NCBI GenBank assembly: GCA_014529385.2
Contig: CM043964.1
Span: 137,401,029-137,465,028 of the forward strand
Length of the DNA stretch: 64,000 bases
Direction: 5' to 3'
Source of the DNA: Adiantum capillus-veneris
Lineage: Eukaryota > Streptophyta > Polypodiopsida > Polypodiales > Pteridaceae
The notes under the pieces are model-generated. The model was not told the DNA's origin and made no database searches. It saw nothing but the letters and a program-made list of their open reading frames with translations. The position numbers were made by a program, and so were the translations under genes. Positions 45,300 through 56,826 of the stretch are shown piece by piece. Each line of letters opens with the position of its first letter. The first letter of the stretch is position 1.

Positions 45300-45525
45300 C
45301 GTTTTTAGCGACGGAAATACATTGGGTTTTTATACTCCTTGGCGTCACTAAGACCGTCGCTAACAGCGTTGCTATGGGGACGTCGCTATAAGCGGCACTA
45401 TATGCGTGGCTATACTCGTCGCTATATAGCAATGCATATAGCAACGCTTATAGCGACGGTTACAGGCTACCTATAGCGACACTCATAGCAACGTTGCAGA
45501 GCCTTATATAGCGACGACCGAGAGT
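45300..45525 (-). repeat. CACTA-2 subterminal repeats
   Basis: Repeated GTCGCTATA and TAGCGAC units (for example near 45354, 45380, 45418 and 45452), several with single changes, next to the TIR. They are the equivalent of 3960-4165. Confidence 0.78.
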
Positions 45526-46079
45526 AAAAATTTTTGATGTTTCAATAATAGAGTAAAACTAAATGAATCCAAGATAAGCCCAGATTCACCTTTGAAAGAA
45601 AGTGCAAGGTATAGACCCAAAGTAGTCACCCACAAGACAATATAACCATTAACTCCATCATCCATAGTATTGTTTGCAGAATAAAGATACAAAACTGACA
45701 AAAGTAAATTGATGAAAGTAAATCAATGACAATTGTACACATTATAGGCAAAATCACTTGATTGTTAAGCTTTGCAAATGTAATAGTTACAACACCATGT
45801 CAATATTGAGAAAATATACATGGTTTTCCAATAGTTACAAAAAGACATATACACATCATCTCATTATACATGCTATGACAAAAGGAAACTAATGCTATCT
45901 AGTTGCGGCTAGACTGACGTCGTCTAATTAGACATCTCATCGCGTCCAAGCGGCGTATCTGTTGGATTCTACAGAAAAAAACAATAAGACAGCTTTCTAT
46001 AAGTATAAACATATAATTTACAAAACAATACAACAAATAGAAAAGAGTAAACCCTAATACTAACCATGCCGTCCCGAGA

Positions 46080-47207
46080 ACTTAGAATGTCCATCAGGGT
46101 TTAAGCCCTTTCTACCTGTGTACGCGCGCTCGTACGGTGTGGATTCACGTCCTGTCATCAACCACTATTCAAAACATACAAAGAATCCATTATGTTAGAA
46201 TTTAAAAGTACAAATAGACGTAACTATCAAACCTAAAGAGCAATGCAAAAAAACTTACAAAATCGGCCTCAAATGATGCCCACCCGCTGCTCCCCAAGTG
46301 GTGCGAGCTCCCTGCCTCTACTCGTACTCTGGCTGCCTCCTTTTGTCTCTTGCACTTCTCACTTTGAATTCTTCCAATCTTCTTTGGCCAGCCAATCTGG
46401 TCTGTTCCACCCATGCTTTATTGGTTTTTGCACTTCAGAGCGCTTGTGCTTGCAGTATTCGCGTATTCAAACCTTCATCATGTCTTCATTGAAGCGCTCA
46501 TCCCGTGTTGACATAGGAAACTTGTCATGCATCATGCTGATGACTCTGTCTTTTAATTCACTTGGTACTTCACTCCAGGTGTTTAGTGTGTAGGGTCTAA
46601 ACACCTGAGATCAAAGACCACGCATGCGCGAGATCACCTTCTTGCCTTCATCATCCAAGATGATGCCGCTATTGAAGTTGACGAAGTACGGCAAGCCCTC
46701 TCGCCTGTGACACGTGAACCTGGGTGTCCCGAGAAGAGTCTCTAGTGGTGTGTCGATGGGGGTACGGACGTCAGGTATCTCCACTGGAGTCTGGGTCCCG
46801 AAGCGAGGAGTGTCGACTGGGGTGACTCCTAGAGGAGTAGGTAGTGGTGTGTAGCCAGGAACGGCCGATAGCCGCACAAAACCTGGCATAGATGGTGATG
46901 CCGTGGCTGGTGTGGTAGTGGGCAAAGAAGGGGAAGGTAAAGAGCCTCGTTGAACATGAGGTGGTGTCAAGGCATTGGCGATGGCATCCCCACAACAACC
47001 GCCACTGCCACCACTAGAGCGTCGGTGCGTAGACGAGTGCGAAGATCATCTCATCGACACCGAAGCTTTGGAGCGTGCTGAATGCTCCAAAACAAAGGAA
47101 GACGCTGAAGGAGTAGAACGACGTGATGGTGCTCTAGAGCGATGACGATCCTCGTACCACTGCCTCTGCCGGGGTGACAAAGAAGAAAGAAACTCATCAT
47201 CATACAT
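46080..47207 (-). pseudogene. CACTA-2 second ORF (Transposase_24-like), frameshifted
   Basis: Homologue of 2281-3590. Its start ATG lies at 47205-47207 after a GCAG acceptor. Recognisable parts are PSELKDRVISMMHDKFP and REYCKHKRSEVQKPIKHGWN at about 46390-46560, and the exon-2 equivalent (GRESTPYER-type) near 46090-46155. Frameshifts near 47060-47000, 46600 and 46350 break it. Confidence 0.8.
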
Positions 47208-47268
47208 ACCTGCATTAAACACAGGAATATTTAATCTTAATATTGAATGGAGAAGAAAACATGGACAA

Positions 47269-47270
<2 letters not shown>

Positions 47271-47300
<30 letters not shown>
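47271..47300. repeat. (GA)n microsatellite
   Basis: An uninterrupted GA run of about 15 units lies upstream (minus strand) of the CACTA-2 second ORF. Confidence 0.9.
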
Positions 47301-47304
<4 letters not shown>

Positions 47305-47394
47305 CACAAAGGGGGAGGGATTCCTGTGTAGAGAGATTCCTGTGAAGTTCTTGTGAATTTGTCTCCCGTGTGCATTCTATGTATCTTGTAAAAT

Positions 47395-47655
47395 CACTAC
47401 GCTCCGAGTGTGATGGAGATTGAGGCTGCAATCCTGAAAGAGGTGATCCGTCTCTGCTCACAGATGCTGCTCGCCCCTCCACTAGATCTAGTTGATCGTG
47501 TGAAAGAGACGCTAAGAAGTAGTAGTAGTGCTTCTTAGCGTCTCTTTTATCTGATTAACTAGATCTAATGGAGGGACGGGCAACATCTGTGAGCAGAGAC
47601 GGATCACCTCCTTCGTGATTGCAGTCTCAGTCTCCATCGCACTTGAAGCGTAGTG
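47395..47655. repeat. Large hairpin: 125-bp inverted arms with an 11-bp loop
   Basis: The left arm 47395-47519 (starting CACTACGCT, ending GACGCTAAGAAG) and the right arm 47531-47655 (starting CTTCTTAGCGTC, ending AGCGTAGTG) are near-complementary. The loop is TAGTAGTAGTG. The outer ends begin and end with CACTA/TAGTG. The corresponding region of CACTA-1 (2030-2280) has no such structure. It may be a snapback MITE or a double-stranded-RNA-forming repeat. Confidence 0.88.
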
Positions 47656-47849
47656 CTCATCAGCATATCAGACTTTCAGACACACTGAGGAGTGTCCCTA
47701 TTTGTGAGAACATACGTACTTGGAGTGGACGCAACGACGATTAAACACAATTTAAATTTCTCAAGTATAGCCACGTGAATACAATATATATTCTAAAACG
47801 GAGCAAAATTGTTCAAATATAATGTTTATGGCTTTAAGAGGCCTCTCTC

Positions 47850-49190
47850 TCATCCTCGCATAGCTCAGCATAACTCCCTATATCTATATAAAGCTCTCCG
47901 TTTAGGCAGATGTCCTCCGTTTCATTTTGTAAATCCTCTGCATGCACCCCCATAGAGAGTAACAGCTTGATGCTCATCTGGCACCACCTCAGCGGCTTCT
48001 GACTAAGCATCTTCTCCAATCTCCTCCATTGATGCCACTGTGATTGGCACATGGTAGCCCTCATACGTCTGTGCACTACAAGGGGCTACCTCTACGACGT
48101 ATCACTAGTTTGATGCAGACTTTGTAGGATGAAATATCACCTACCAGAGCCACATAACTTACATGAGAGCTTCCGAGCACATAACTTCTAAAATTGGATG
48201 TTAACTATTTACATGCTTACTTGTTCATAATGCTCAGGTAGTACAAAAGTGTCTCTTAGGTCGGTCCATTTTTTAGTTGAATCCACCTCAAGGAAACCAG
48301 ACTCTTCTTTGCACACAGTAGCATTGCGACCCTCCATGTTTATCTTGAACCATTGCACGTCGAACAAGTCGACAAAAAATCCTCTATAATCGATCCTCAA
48401 AATCTCTTGAAGCATGCCAAAGTAAGTGAGTTTTGCCACCACAGGATCTGCATCAAAGGACGGTCATCGACTAGACTGTTCAAATCTTTCCATGATTCCA
48501 CAATCTTGAGTAAATCGCTTTTTGTCGATCCGTTCTACCCTGAAATGTCAACCTTTACACCATGCTGCTATGTATGACTTATACTACAACCAACAGAGAT
48601 TATGAGTGGCCGTTCAAACATCTAGAAAGTCACTAGTCATACATTGCAAACTTACCTTGGTCACGCAACCCCGAGAGTACTCCCACTCCTCCTCAGTCAC
48701 TTCTTCACCGCACTGTTGTGCGCTTTTCAATTGGTTGTGCAACCATCTTAAGCTCATGAATGTTGGTAGGCTCTCCAGACCCTCCGGATAATGCATCGGT
48801 GGTCGTCCTCCACGTCTCCACTCGATCTATGCCCTTTGTCGCTCTTGCTTTGCATCCTCGTATTGTGAAATCCAATTTTGCATCACTGGATTGTGAAGCA
48901 TGAAAAATCATTGATTTTAGCCTCTAGATCTTTCGTCATCTTCTTCTCAACACCGAGATTGCACATGACAATCCCATATATACGCTCATCATCTATGGTT
49001 CACCATAGCATGTCCCGGGCTTTATCATATGGACTAAAGAGCAGACATGCTTGCGGCAGCTACGTCTCCCAATCACCAAATGGATTAGTCATCCATCTTG
49101 GAATGATGTCGAAGGGTAAAAAGGGATCCTCTACCCGCTAAGTAACATGGACTAATGACTAGGCTTTATCTTCTCTAGCTCATAGTCGAG
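47850..49190 (-). pseudogene. CACTA-2 transposase, C-terminal block
   Basis: Minus strand, right to left: a domain with MHYPEGLESLPTFMSLRWL and EEVTEEEWEYSRGC (48796-48660), then the DUF4216-type part FFVDLFDVQWFKINMEGRN (about 48330-48385), the exon ending in PEHYEQV (48225), and the terminal exon (about 47850-48150). The stretch deleted in copy 1 near 1475 is present here. An in-frame stop (TAG) stands at the same place as the TAA at 1852 of copy 1. Confidence 0.82.
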
Positions 49191-49192
49191 GA

Positions 49193-51116
49193 TGACTCAT
49201 AAAATCTAATATCTAACCAACCCAAATGATTTTATCATATTAAATCTGATCATTTAATGTGGGATAATAAACGGGAACAAGGGTTAGAATATAGACGTGT
49301 GCTTACGGATCTATCTCAACACGGGGCCAATGCTAAAGGGGTCCAAATGAGAGATGGTATGTCAAAGAGCAAGGTTAACTAATGGAGCTTAAAAGACCTT
49401 AGGGTTAGCTTCATTAAAGACCTCCAATGTATTTACGGATCTATCTCAACACGGGGCCAATGGTAAAGGGGTCCAAATAAGAGATGGTTTTTCAAAGAGC
49501 AAGGTTAACTAATGGAGCTTAAAAGACTTTAGGGTTAGCTTCATAAAAGACCTCCAATGGTTAGTGTTGAAAGTCTTTTGACCTTAGGCAAGCTAGGACT
49601 GAGATTGAGGTGGGAACCCAACCTAAGCTTGAGGTGCTTGTCGTGCTTGATGACTAAGGTGCGTGCTTGATGACTAAGGTGCTTGTCGTGCTTGATGACT
49701 AAGGTGCTTGAGGTGCTTGTCATGCTTGATGAGGAAGGTGATTAAGAAGCTTTCTATACATGGGGGTTAAGGTGCTTGAGTGAAAAAGAGACCTTACAAA
49801 CTTAATGAGGAAGGTGCTTGAGAAGCTTCCTATGCATGGGGGGTAAGGTGCTTGAGTCAAAAAGAGACCCTACAAACTTAATAAGGAAGGTTCTTCAGAA
49901 TCTTCCTATGCATGGGGGGTAAGGTGCTTGAGTCAAAAAGAGACCCTACAAAATTAATGAGGAAGGTGCTTGAGAAGCTTCCTATGCATGGGGGGTAAGG
50001 TGCTTGAGTCAAAAAGAGACTCTACAAAGGAGGGGGAAAGCCCCAAAGTTAGGGGAATCTTTGACTTAACCTCCCACTCACCCAAAGGGTACCCTTTTCT
50101 CAAGGGGCACATGGGACACATGTCAGACTCTCCCTATGCTTAGCCACATGGTGTGCTTGAATGCTATTGGTTGGGCTAAAGAGGGGTCCAATGAGCTTCT
50201 AGTTCCATCCAACAAATATCTAGATATTTTCAAGCTCTCTCTCTCTTAAGGGGGTAAGGAAGACACTTGTCCAAAGACTACCCATGTACTTGAATGCATG
50301 TTGCATGTGATTGGCTAGGAGGAGAGGGGTCAAATGAGCTTGAAGCATGTGGAAAGGCTAGAACTCACCCCAAGCAAGCAAGGGGGGTGCTGGGGGGGTA
50401 TACACCACACACACACTCATCTTGTGAATTCATTCTCACTTGGTGAAAGTAGAGGAAGTTCACCTCCTTCTCCAAGCTTGTGAGAAGTAAGAGTCTACAC
50501 CAACACTCTTGGCTATGGAATGAAAATCCAGCCAAGAGCCATGCTTCATTGCTTTAAGCTTGCCATCTTCTCCATCTTCATTACTATGCTATTATGTATG
50601 CTAGCAAGAAGAGCGATGATAAGTGAGGAACTATTTCTTTCTCCTATGGAATGTTTCTTCTTTCTCTTCCCTACCCTCATTCCCCGCTAGCTCTCTCAAC
50701 CTTCAAAGGTGTTTGAGGCCTTGGGACTGAGGCTTGGGATAGTTAATGCTTTCTACAAAGTTTATGTTATGTTTGTGATGCATGAAGCTTTCCATCTTCA
50801 TTGCATCACCTAGGTCACAAGGAACACAAAGATTGTATTGTACCAAGTCTCTCTTGATGGGAGAAACTATAATACAAATGCCTATTGGAGGGGGGACCAG
50901 CTCCGTATGAATCCGGTCCTCAACTATTGTCATGTTCTCTAAACTCTCTCTCTCTCTTGCAAAAGTATTGTTCATTCCAAGTTAACTAAGTATCATGTTT
51001 ATGTTGCTACCATCAATTAAGTTCATCCGCTACGCTCACAAAGTAATCTCACAAAAGTGCTTCATCTAAATTCCTAATTCCACTATTCTCAAAGTTCATA
51101 GGCCATTTCCATTACA
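49193..51116 (+). repeat. Inverted 3' LTR of the nested gypsy element (about 1924 bp)
   Basis: It starts TGACTCATAAAATC and ends CCATTACA, followed by AATAT (51117-51121). It is the same LTR family as 4499-5954, in opposite orientation to its own internal region. It is longer because of internal tandem repeats: a duplicated block of about 126 bp (49313-49560) and about five units of roughly 70 bp around GAGGAAGGTGCTTGAGAAGC (49735-50030). Confidence 0.85.
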
Positions 51117-51144
51117 AATATATCATAGTGGGAATTGTGTAACA

Positions 51145-51447
51145 AATTCGTGTGTGAACTTTAATATCATTGCTAGACGTGTTTTGCAGTTTATTTTACC
51201 GGTGGCCATTAAGGGATGTTTGTCTCCTAACGTCCGTAACACAATCTACGAACTTGAAAAGTTGGTGCAATGGATTCGCCAAACTAAATGCTGCGGAGGT
51301 TGTGTGCATGTTTGAGAAACACTTTCCTACTACCATGCTAACCATTCAGGTGCATCTTCTTGTTCACATAGTTGATGAGGTGGAATAGCTGGCACAGTAC
51401 ATTCCAGATGGATGTTCTTTTTAGAACGTTTCATGAAAACACTTAAG
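51145..51447 (+). pseudogene. CACTA-2 DUF4218 block, inverted
   Basis: The segment encodes the block that precedes the C-terminal part in copy 1 (NAAEVVCMFEKHF, MLTIQVHLLVHIVDEVE, MFFLERFMKTLK) but on the plus strand, while all other CACTA-2 parts are on the minus strand. Homology to copy 1 stops at ACACTTAAGG (about 51447), exactly where the gypsy integrase tail begins on the other strand. About 35 bases present in copy 1 (after CAATGGA) are missing. Confidence 0.85.
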
Positions 51448-54400
51448 GACCGTTTCTTAATACCTTGTCTTCATGTCATAGGATGGACTCAAATTGAAGT
51501 ACTTGATCCCCGATGTTTGGAGGGTCTGCAACTATTGCTTCTTTTGATGGTGCTCCTTTGTAAGGCTTACGTAGGCTCTCATGGAAAACATGGTGCATGA
51601 GCCAATGGTTGGGCAAATTCAATCGATAAGCCATCTCATTGATTGGCTTAAGAATTTTAAAGACCGTAGTATCTTTCTGCTAGTTTAGCATCATACTCTT
51701 GGTGGTCCGTAGGGCTCTTGCCCGTAGTATGCCTCAAATGAGCCTTGAGAAACTTTAGCAAGACCCAATCATTTTCCTTAAAGACTAAGGCTCTTCTGTG
51801 CTTATTAGCAACAACCCTTTTTGCCTTTGCTTTGAGATGGATGTAACCTCTTTAATCTTTGGACAAGATTTTCGTGAGTCTTAGCTATATTCATAAGCAG
51901 TGAAGATCTTCCCATGTACTTTAAGTAGTAAGGGAACTTTGGATCTTCCCTCTTTAAGCTCGAAGGGTGCTTTCCCCATAGAAGTACGTACAATGTCATT
52001 GTACGCATACTCTATAAGAGGCATGTACTTCTCTAATTGAGAATGTTGATCTACGTCCATGACATAGGCTTTTAGTAGATTCAAGAATCATTAGATTAGT
52101 TATTTCACTTTCGTCATCCGTTTGTGGATGATAGGCCAAAAGAGAAATTTTATCTACTTCTTAGATTCCAAAAGAGACCCTTCTAGAAATTGCTGGTCAT
52201 TCTAAGATCTTTGTCCAACACTATGAATGTTGGCAAGCCATGATACTTGAAAATTGAGATCTAAAGAGGGTTGCCGTTTGATGTGCCTTACTAGTCTTTT
52301 TGATGGGCATAGAGTGTGTTTTCTTGCTAAGCCTGTTGACTGAAACAAGCCAAGTTTCTTCCCTCGATCACATTTCAATTTTTGGTATACCACGCATTTT
52401 GAAACATACTCTTGTATGTTTACTTTTCATGGTAGACCAATAGAAATACATTTCTACTCCTTGAAGAGTAGATTATGGATTCCCTCTTTGCCCCACATAA
52501 GGAGAAGTATGGGATTCATACATGACTTTTGTATTGTATGGGTGAGTAACACATAGCCTATTGCCATTTGGAAGATAACCATCCTTCAAGGTGAATGGTT
52601 CTTTTTTCTTCCCTAATGCAAAGGTTGTAATTACATACTTAAGTTCTTGATCAGTAGCATACTCATCTATCATAAAAGATAGATCATTCTGAGTTGCTAT
52701 AGACACCACATTTACCGTTGGTCGTTGTAAAAGTGCATCAACTACTTGATTGTGCTTGTTAGCAATGTGAGCAATATGAAATTTGAATTGAAAAAGAAAA
52801 TTTGCCCACCTCGTTTGTTTGTCGGAGAGCTTGGTTTGCGTCATGAAGTTCTTGAGGCTTTGTGCTCCATTCATAGGATGAATGGAGTCCCCAAGAGATA
52901 GTGTGTCCACGTGTTTAGGGCATATAGAATAGCTAGTAGCTCTTTTTCGTATTTGCCCAATATGCACTTATCAAAGTTGAGTCTTTGGCTCTCATATGCG
53001 ATGGCATGCCCTTCTTGAAACAAATAACTGCAAGGAAATTACCACAAGCATCACATTGGACCTCAAATGGCTTTGAGAGATCTAGTAGTGTGAGCACACG
53101 TTGAGAGATAAGATTCTCCTTAAGCTTCTTCAAAAGCTTCTTGCACTTTTGCAATCCATGAATACTTAACGTTCGTTTTTGTTAAGTCATGTAATGGGCA
53201 CACATACTTACAAAGCTTCGTACCTCTTGTAGATTCCTTGGATTAGGCCATCTTTTTATTACCTCTAACTTTGTTGCATCCATATGGGTGCCATCTTTAG
53301 AGATAATGTGACCTAAGTAATGAATCTCTTGTAGGAAAAATTCACTTTTCTTTTGATTAATGAAAACTTTATTCTCTCTCACAACTTGAAAGATTACTTG
53401 GAGGTGTCGCTTGTACTCCTCAAGAGAATTTGAATGGCCTGAAGATTTTTGTCCATCATGAGTTTGAATACATCTGGAGCATTTGTCAGACCAAAACTTG
53501 TAAATTATCAAATAGATCTTCTACCCACGGCACGGAAAATCTATTTTTCATAGTGATCTTATTTAGTGCTCTATAGTCGACACACATGTGACATGTGTCG
53601 TCTTTCTTTTGCACTAAAAGAAAGGGTGAACAAAATGGAGAGGAGCTAGACCTCACCATCCCTTTTTTCACCAATTCATGCACTTGCCTCATGATCTCCT
53701 CTTGTTGAGCTTGTGAAACTCGATAGGGAGGCTTGTTAGGCAGCGAGCTTCTCGGTAGGGGATCAATTGCAGGGTCATCATCCCTCATTTTAGAGGTAGC
53801 TCACTATGGATGTCATCAATGAAAACATCTTGGGATCCATAATTTTAGGAAATTGGACAACTGTAATTCCTCTTGATTCCCTTTATTGCAAGGATATGGT
53901 GTTCCCCGACTCATTAGCATCTACGTACATGCTTTTTTTTCATGTAGGTGAAGCAGATTCTCCTTTCAGGGAACTTCATGTTGGAAGCCATGCGGTTAAA
54001 CCATGGTGCCCCAAAAATAACATCCTCATGTTTGAGAGGGGAGATGAAAAAATCCTCTTTGTCCACATAGCTTTGGACATGAAGCCTCAATTTCCCAATT
54101 AAGGGAGTAACTGAGATGTTTTGTCCCTTGATAGATCCATCGGCTTTTAATATATCTCCCATCTCGTGGGCTTGTATGCCTACCTTGGTGGTCAACTCCG
54201 TGGATATGAAGTTGTGAGTTGAACAAGGGTCAGACAAAACAAAGGCATCATGCTCTTGCATCTTTCATCAAGCATAGGAAAGGAGAAATCCTTGGCAATG
54301 AGCATCCTCTTTTGGAGCTTCAAATATAGAGGCTCTAGGAGTCTCATTGCGGGCAATTCTCTTGGGGCAAGAACGATAACCATGGCCTTGCCCTCCACAC

Positions 54401-54675
54401 TTAAAACATTTGTGGTCCTTACAAAAAGCTTCTAGCTCTTTAGAAGAGAGTTTATATTTACCTTTGTAAACTCCCTTCTCCTTGGACCGATTGTTGTTGT
54501 TGTTGTTGGAATAGACTTGGTAAGAATTTTGGGCATTGTTTTTCTTCTTGGCATCACTTTTGTCTTTATTTTCCATTGGCTTTACATTCCATCTAGCCCC
54601 TTTTTGGAAATTGATGTGTGAAGCAACCATGGTGTGGTGGATTACTTCGGTGATAGAACCAGGCCGTTGAGAGTT
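51448..54675 (-). pseudogene. Nested Ty3-gypsy gag-pol, degenerate
   Basis: Right to left: zinc knuckle CFKCGGQGHGYRSC (about 54380-54425); protease LSDPCSTHNFISTEL (about 54185-54240; the Gly of D-P-G-S seen in the 12.3-kb relative is Cys here); RT N-terminus QEEIMRQVHELVKKGMVRSS (about 53645-53700); then an RT from which the Y-x-D-D active-site block is deleted (FGLTNAPDVFKLMMDK joins a later segment near 53450); RNase H remains (LTLLDLSKPFEVQCDACGNF); integrase remains (PLIEYAYND, KAPFEL); and a C-terminal HEDKVLRNG at about 51450-51480. The end is cut by the inversion breakpoint. Not functional. Confidence 0.85.
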
Positions 54676-55377
54676 GAAACTCAAGCACCTTACCCCCCAT
54701 GCATAGGAAGCTTCTCAAGCACCTTCCTCGTTAAGTTTGTAGGGTCTCTTTTTGACTCAAGCACCTTATCCCCCATGTATAGGAAGCTTCTGAATCACCT
54801 TCCTCATCAAGCATGACAAGCACTTCAAGCACCTTAGTCATCAAGCACAACAAGGACCTCAAGCACCTTAGTCATCAAGCACAACAAGCACCTTAGTCAT
54901 CAAGCACGCACCTTAGTCATCAAGCATGACAAGCACCTCAAGCTTAGGTCGGGTTCCCACCTCAAGATCAACCCTAGCTTGCCTAAGGTTAAAGGACGTT
55001 TAACACTAACCATTGGAGGTCTTTTATGAAGCTAACCCTAAGGTCTTTTAAGCTCTATTAGTTAACCTTGCTCTTTGACAAACCATCTCTCTTTTGGACC
55101 CCTTTACCATTGGCCCCGTATTGAGATAGATCCGTAAGCACATTGAAGGTCTTTAATGAAGTTAACCCTAAGGTCTTTTAAGCTCCATTAGTTAACCTTG
55201 CTCTTGACAGACCATGTTTCATTTGGACCCCTTTACCATTGGCCCCATGTTGAGATAGATCCGTAAGCACATGTCTATATTCTAGCCCCTAAGGAGTCCC
55301 GTTTATTATCCCACATTAAATGATCAGTTTAATATGAGAAAATCATTTGGGTTGGTTAGATATTAGATTTTATGACA
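54676..55377 (-). repeat. Truncated 5' LTR of the nested gypsy element
   Basis: On the minus strand it starts TGTCATAAAATC at 55377, preceded by AATAT (55382-55378), and matches the complement of 49193 onward for about 700 bp. It then breaks directly into gag (about 54676), so the rest of the LTR, primer site and leader are deleted. It contains CAAGCACCTTAGTCAT-type tandem repeats (54810-54930). Confidence 0.85.
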
Positions 55378-55382
55378 ATATT

Positions 55383-56826
55383 CCACTTCAAACATACCTG
55401 ACACATTTTATGCCAGTCGCGTGACTTCAAACTGGTAAGCTTTCCTTCTTTAGTGAAACACGTTCGGAGCGAGTGCATTACACCAGTGGGGTCCGCACAG
55501 ATCGAAAGGTCTCTTTTACTTTGCGTTCTTGGGCTCCTGTCAAAATCCATGGCGCTTTAGGGAGTTTTATCGATCCATTGGATGCTGTCTGTGGCCAATA
55601 TTTCTTCATACGATCCATATTTCTAAGGCCAACCCTAGCTCCCACAGTATCTTTCTTGCCGGTCAGATGGTCCCATAGCAGATTACCCACATTCTTGAAT
55701 ATGTGCATTGGATCAAGCAAGTGATTGATCATGAGTCGGGGCCAATATGGTAACTCGTACCATAGAGAGAGTCTCTTTATCCCTGGGGCAAACCATCATC
55801 ACACATCTCCTTCGCTCTAACCATGCTTGTGAAGACATCCTCGGTAGATCTCTTCCCAAAAAGCCGTCGCGTAACACATGATTCTCTGAAAGATACACTT
55901 GATGACCTTCATAGATTTGCTTCTTCAATGATGGCACCCGACGTGCATTCAGTCTACGTCCACATGTGACACATGCTCTATATTTGCTTGTTTGAATCCC
56001 TGCATGTATACACATGAAAATAGATAAGCTTGAGAAAAACCAAGATTTACAGTGTTTGAGTTTGAGTGTAAATCACCTGAGCATTCTGTTAGTCTGGGAT
56101 AATCATGCATGGTCCACATTAGAATGCCTCTGATCAAAGCATTCTGTTGACCTGTGTGTCGGCTCATATCCACCACGTGTATGCCAATCTACAATTGTTG
56201 TAGCTCTTCCAATAGTGGACGAAGATACACATCAAATTTCTTCACTTTATACCACCCCGACACAATCAAGCTTAGCCACAGGTGCCCCTTCTTGGTAGTC
56301 AACCACGGGGGAATGTTGTAGTTGATGATGACAACGGGCCATACACTATAAGATGTATTTGATCTCTGACCAAATGGATTTACGCCATCCATAGCCAGGC
56401 CTAGGTGCAAATTTCGAGCTTCCCTGGCAAAATCCGGCCATGTTTCGTCTATATGTGTCCAGGCTGCGCATTCTGCAGGAATCCGTAGCACACCATCCAA
56501 AGATTTATTCTCCTCATGCCATGATGCTAGGGTGGACATGGAATTACATTCGAAGAAATGCTTGATGCAAGGAAGCAGAGGAAAATGTCGCAAACCTTTT
56601 GTGGAATTTTTGTTCCATGGAGATCTACTCGATATCTCTCGGAATCACATTTTGGACAGTTCTCCATGTCTATGTATTCCCCTCTGAAAAGAATGCAGTC
56701 GTTAAGACAAGCGTGAATCGAATTGTAATCCATCCCCAAGTTTTGCAAGATCTTTCTTGCTTCCTCTTTGGAATCTGGCATCACATTATCAGTTGGCAGT
56801 ATGTGCTCTTTGAGCAATCTACACAA
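55383..56826 (-). pseudogene. CACTA-2 transposase, N-terminal block (TNP2-like)
   Basis: Minus strand from 56826: HILPTDNVMPDSKEEARKIL, NDCILFRGEYIDMENCPKCD (a TNP2 N-terminal zinc-finger-like part), a frameshift near 56570, ARNLHLGLAMDGVNPFGQRS, VVDMSRHTGQQNALIRGILM, and the exon-2 equivalent to about 55400 (NHLLDPMHIFKNVGNLLWDH). It supplies the N-terminal part missing from copy 1. At the position of the TGA in copy 1 it reads CGA. The end is interrupted by the LTR at 55377. Confidence 0.87.

Larger units (their letters stand above)
45272..56826 (-). mobile_element. CACTA copy 2 with nested gypsy element and internal inversion
   Basis: The terminus CACTACAAGAGGTTGT at 45272-45287 matches copy 1. 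Going right are subterminal repeats, the second ORF on the minus strand (46080-47207), the transposase C-block (47850-49190, minus), an inverted segment (49193-51447, plus), a nested gypsy element (51448-55377, minus) and the transposase N-block (55383-56826, minus). The 5' terminus of the CACTA is missing: homology stops near 56826 against decayed gypsy sequence. Without the insertion the order is that of copy 1. Confidence 0.88.

Noticed and set aside
49193-55377. A single element with long terminal inverted repeats (Mutator-like)
   Set aside because: The outer arms are TG..CA LTRs of a known family in this window, the interior is gypsy pol, and the AATAT duplication plus the DUF4218 junction fit an inverted 3' LTR instead.
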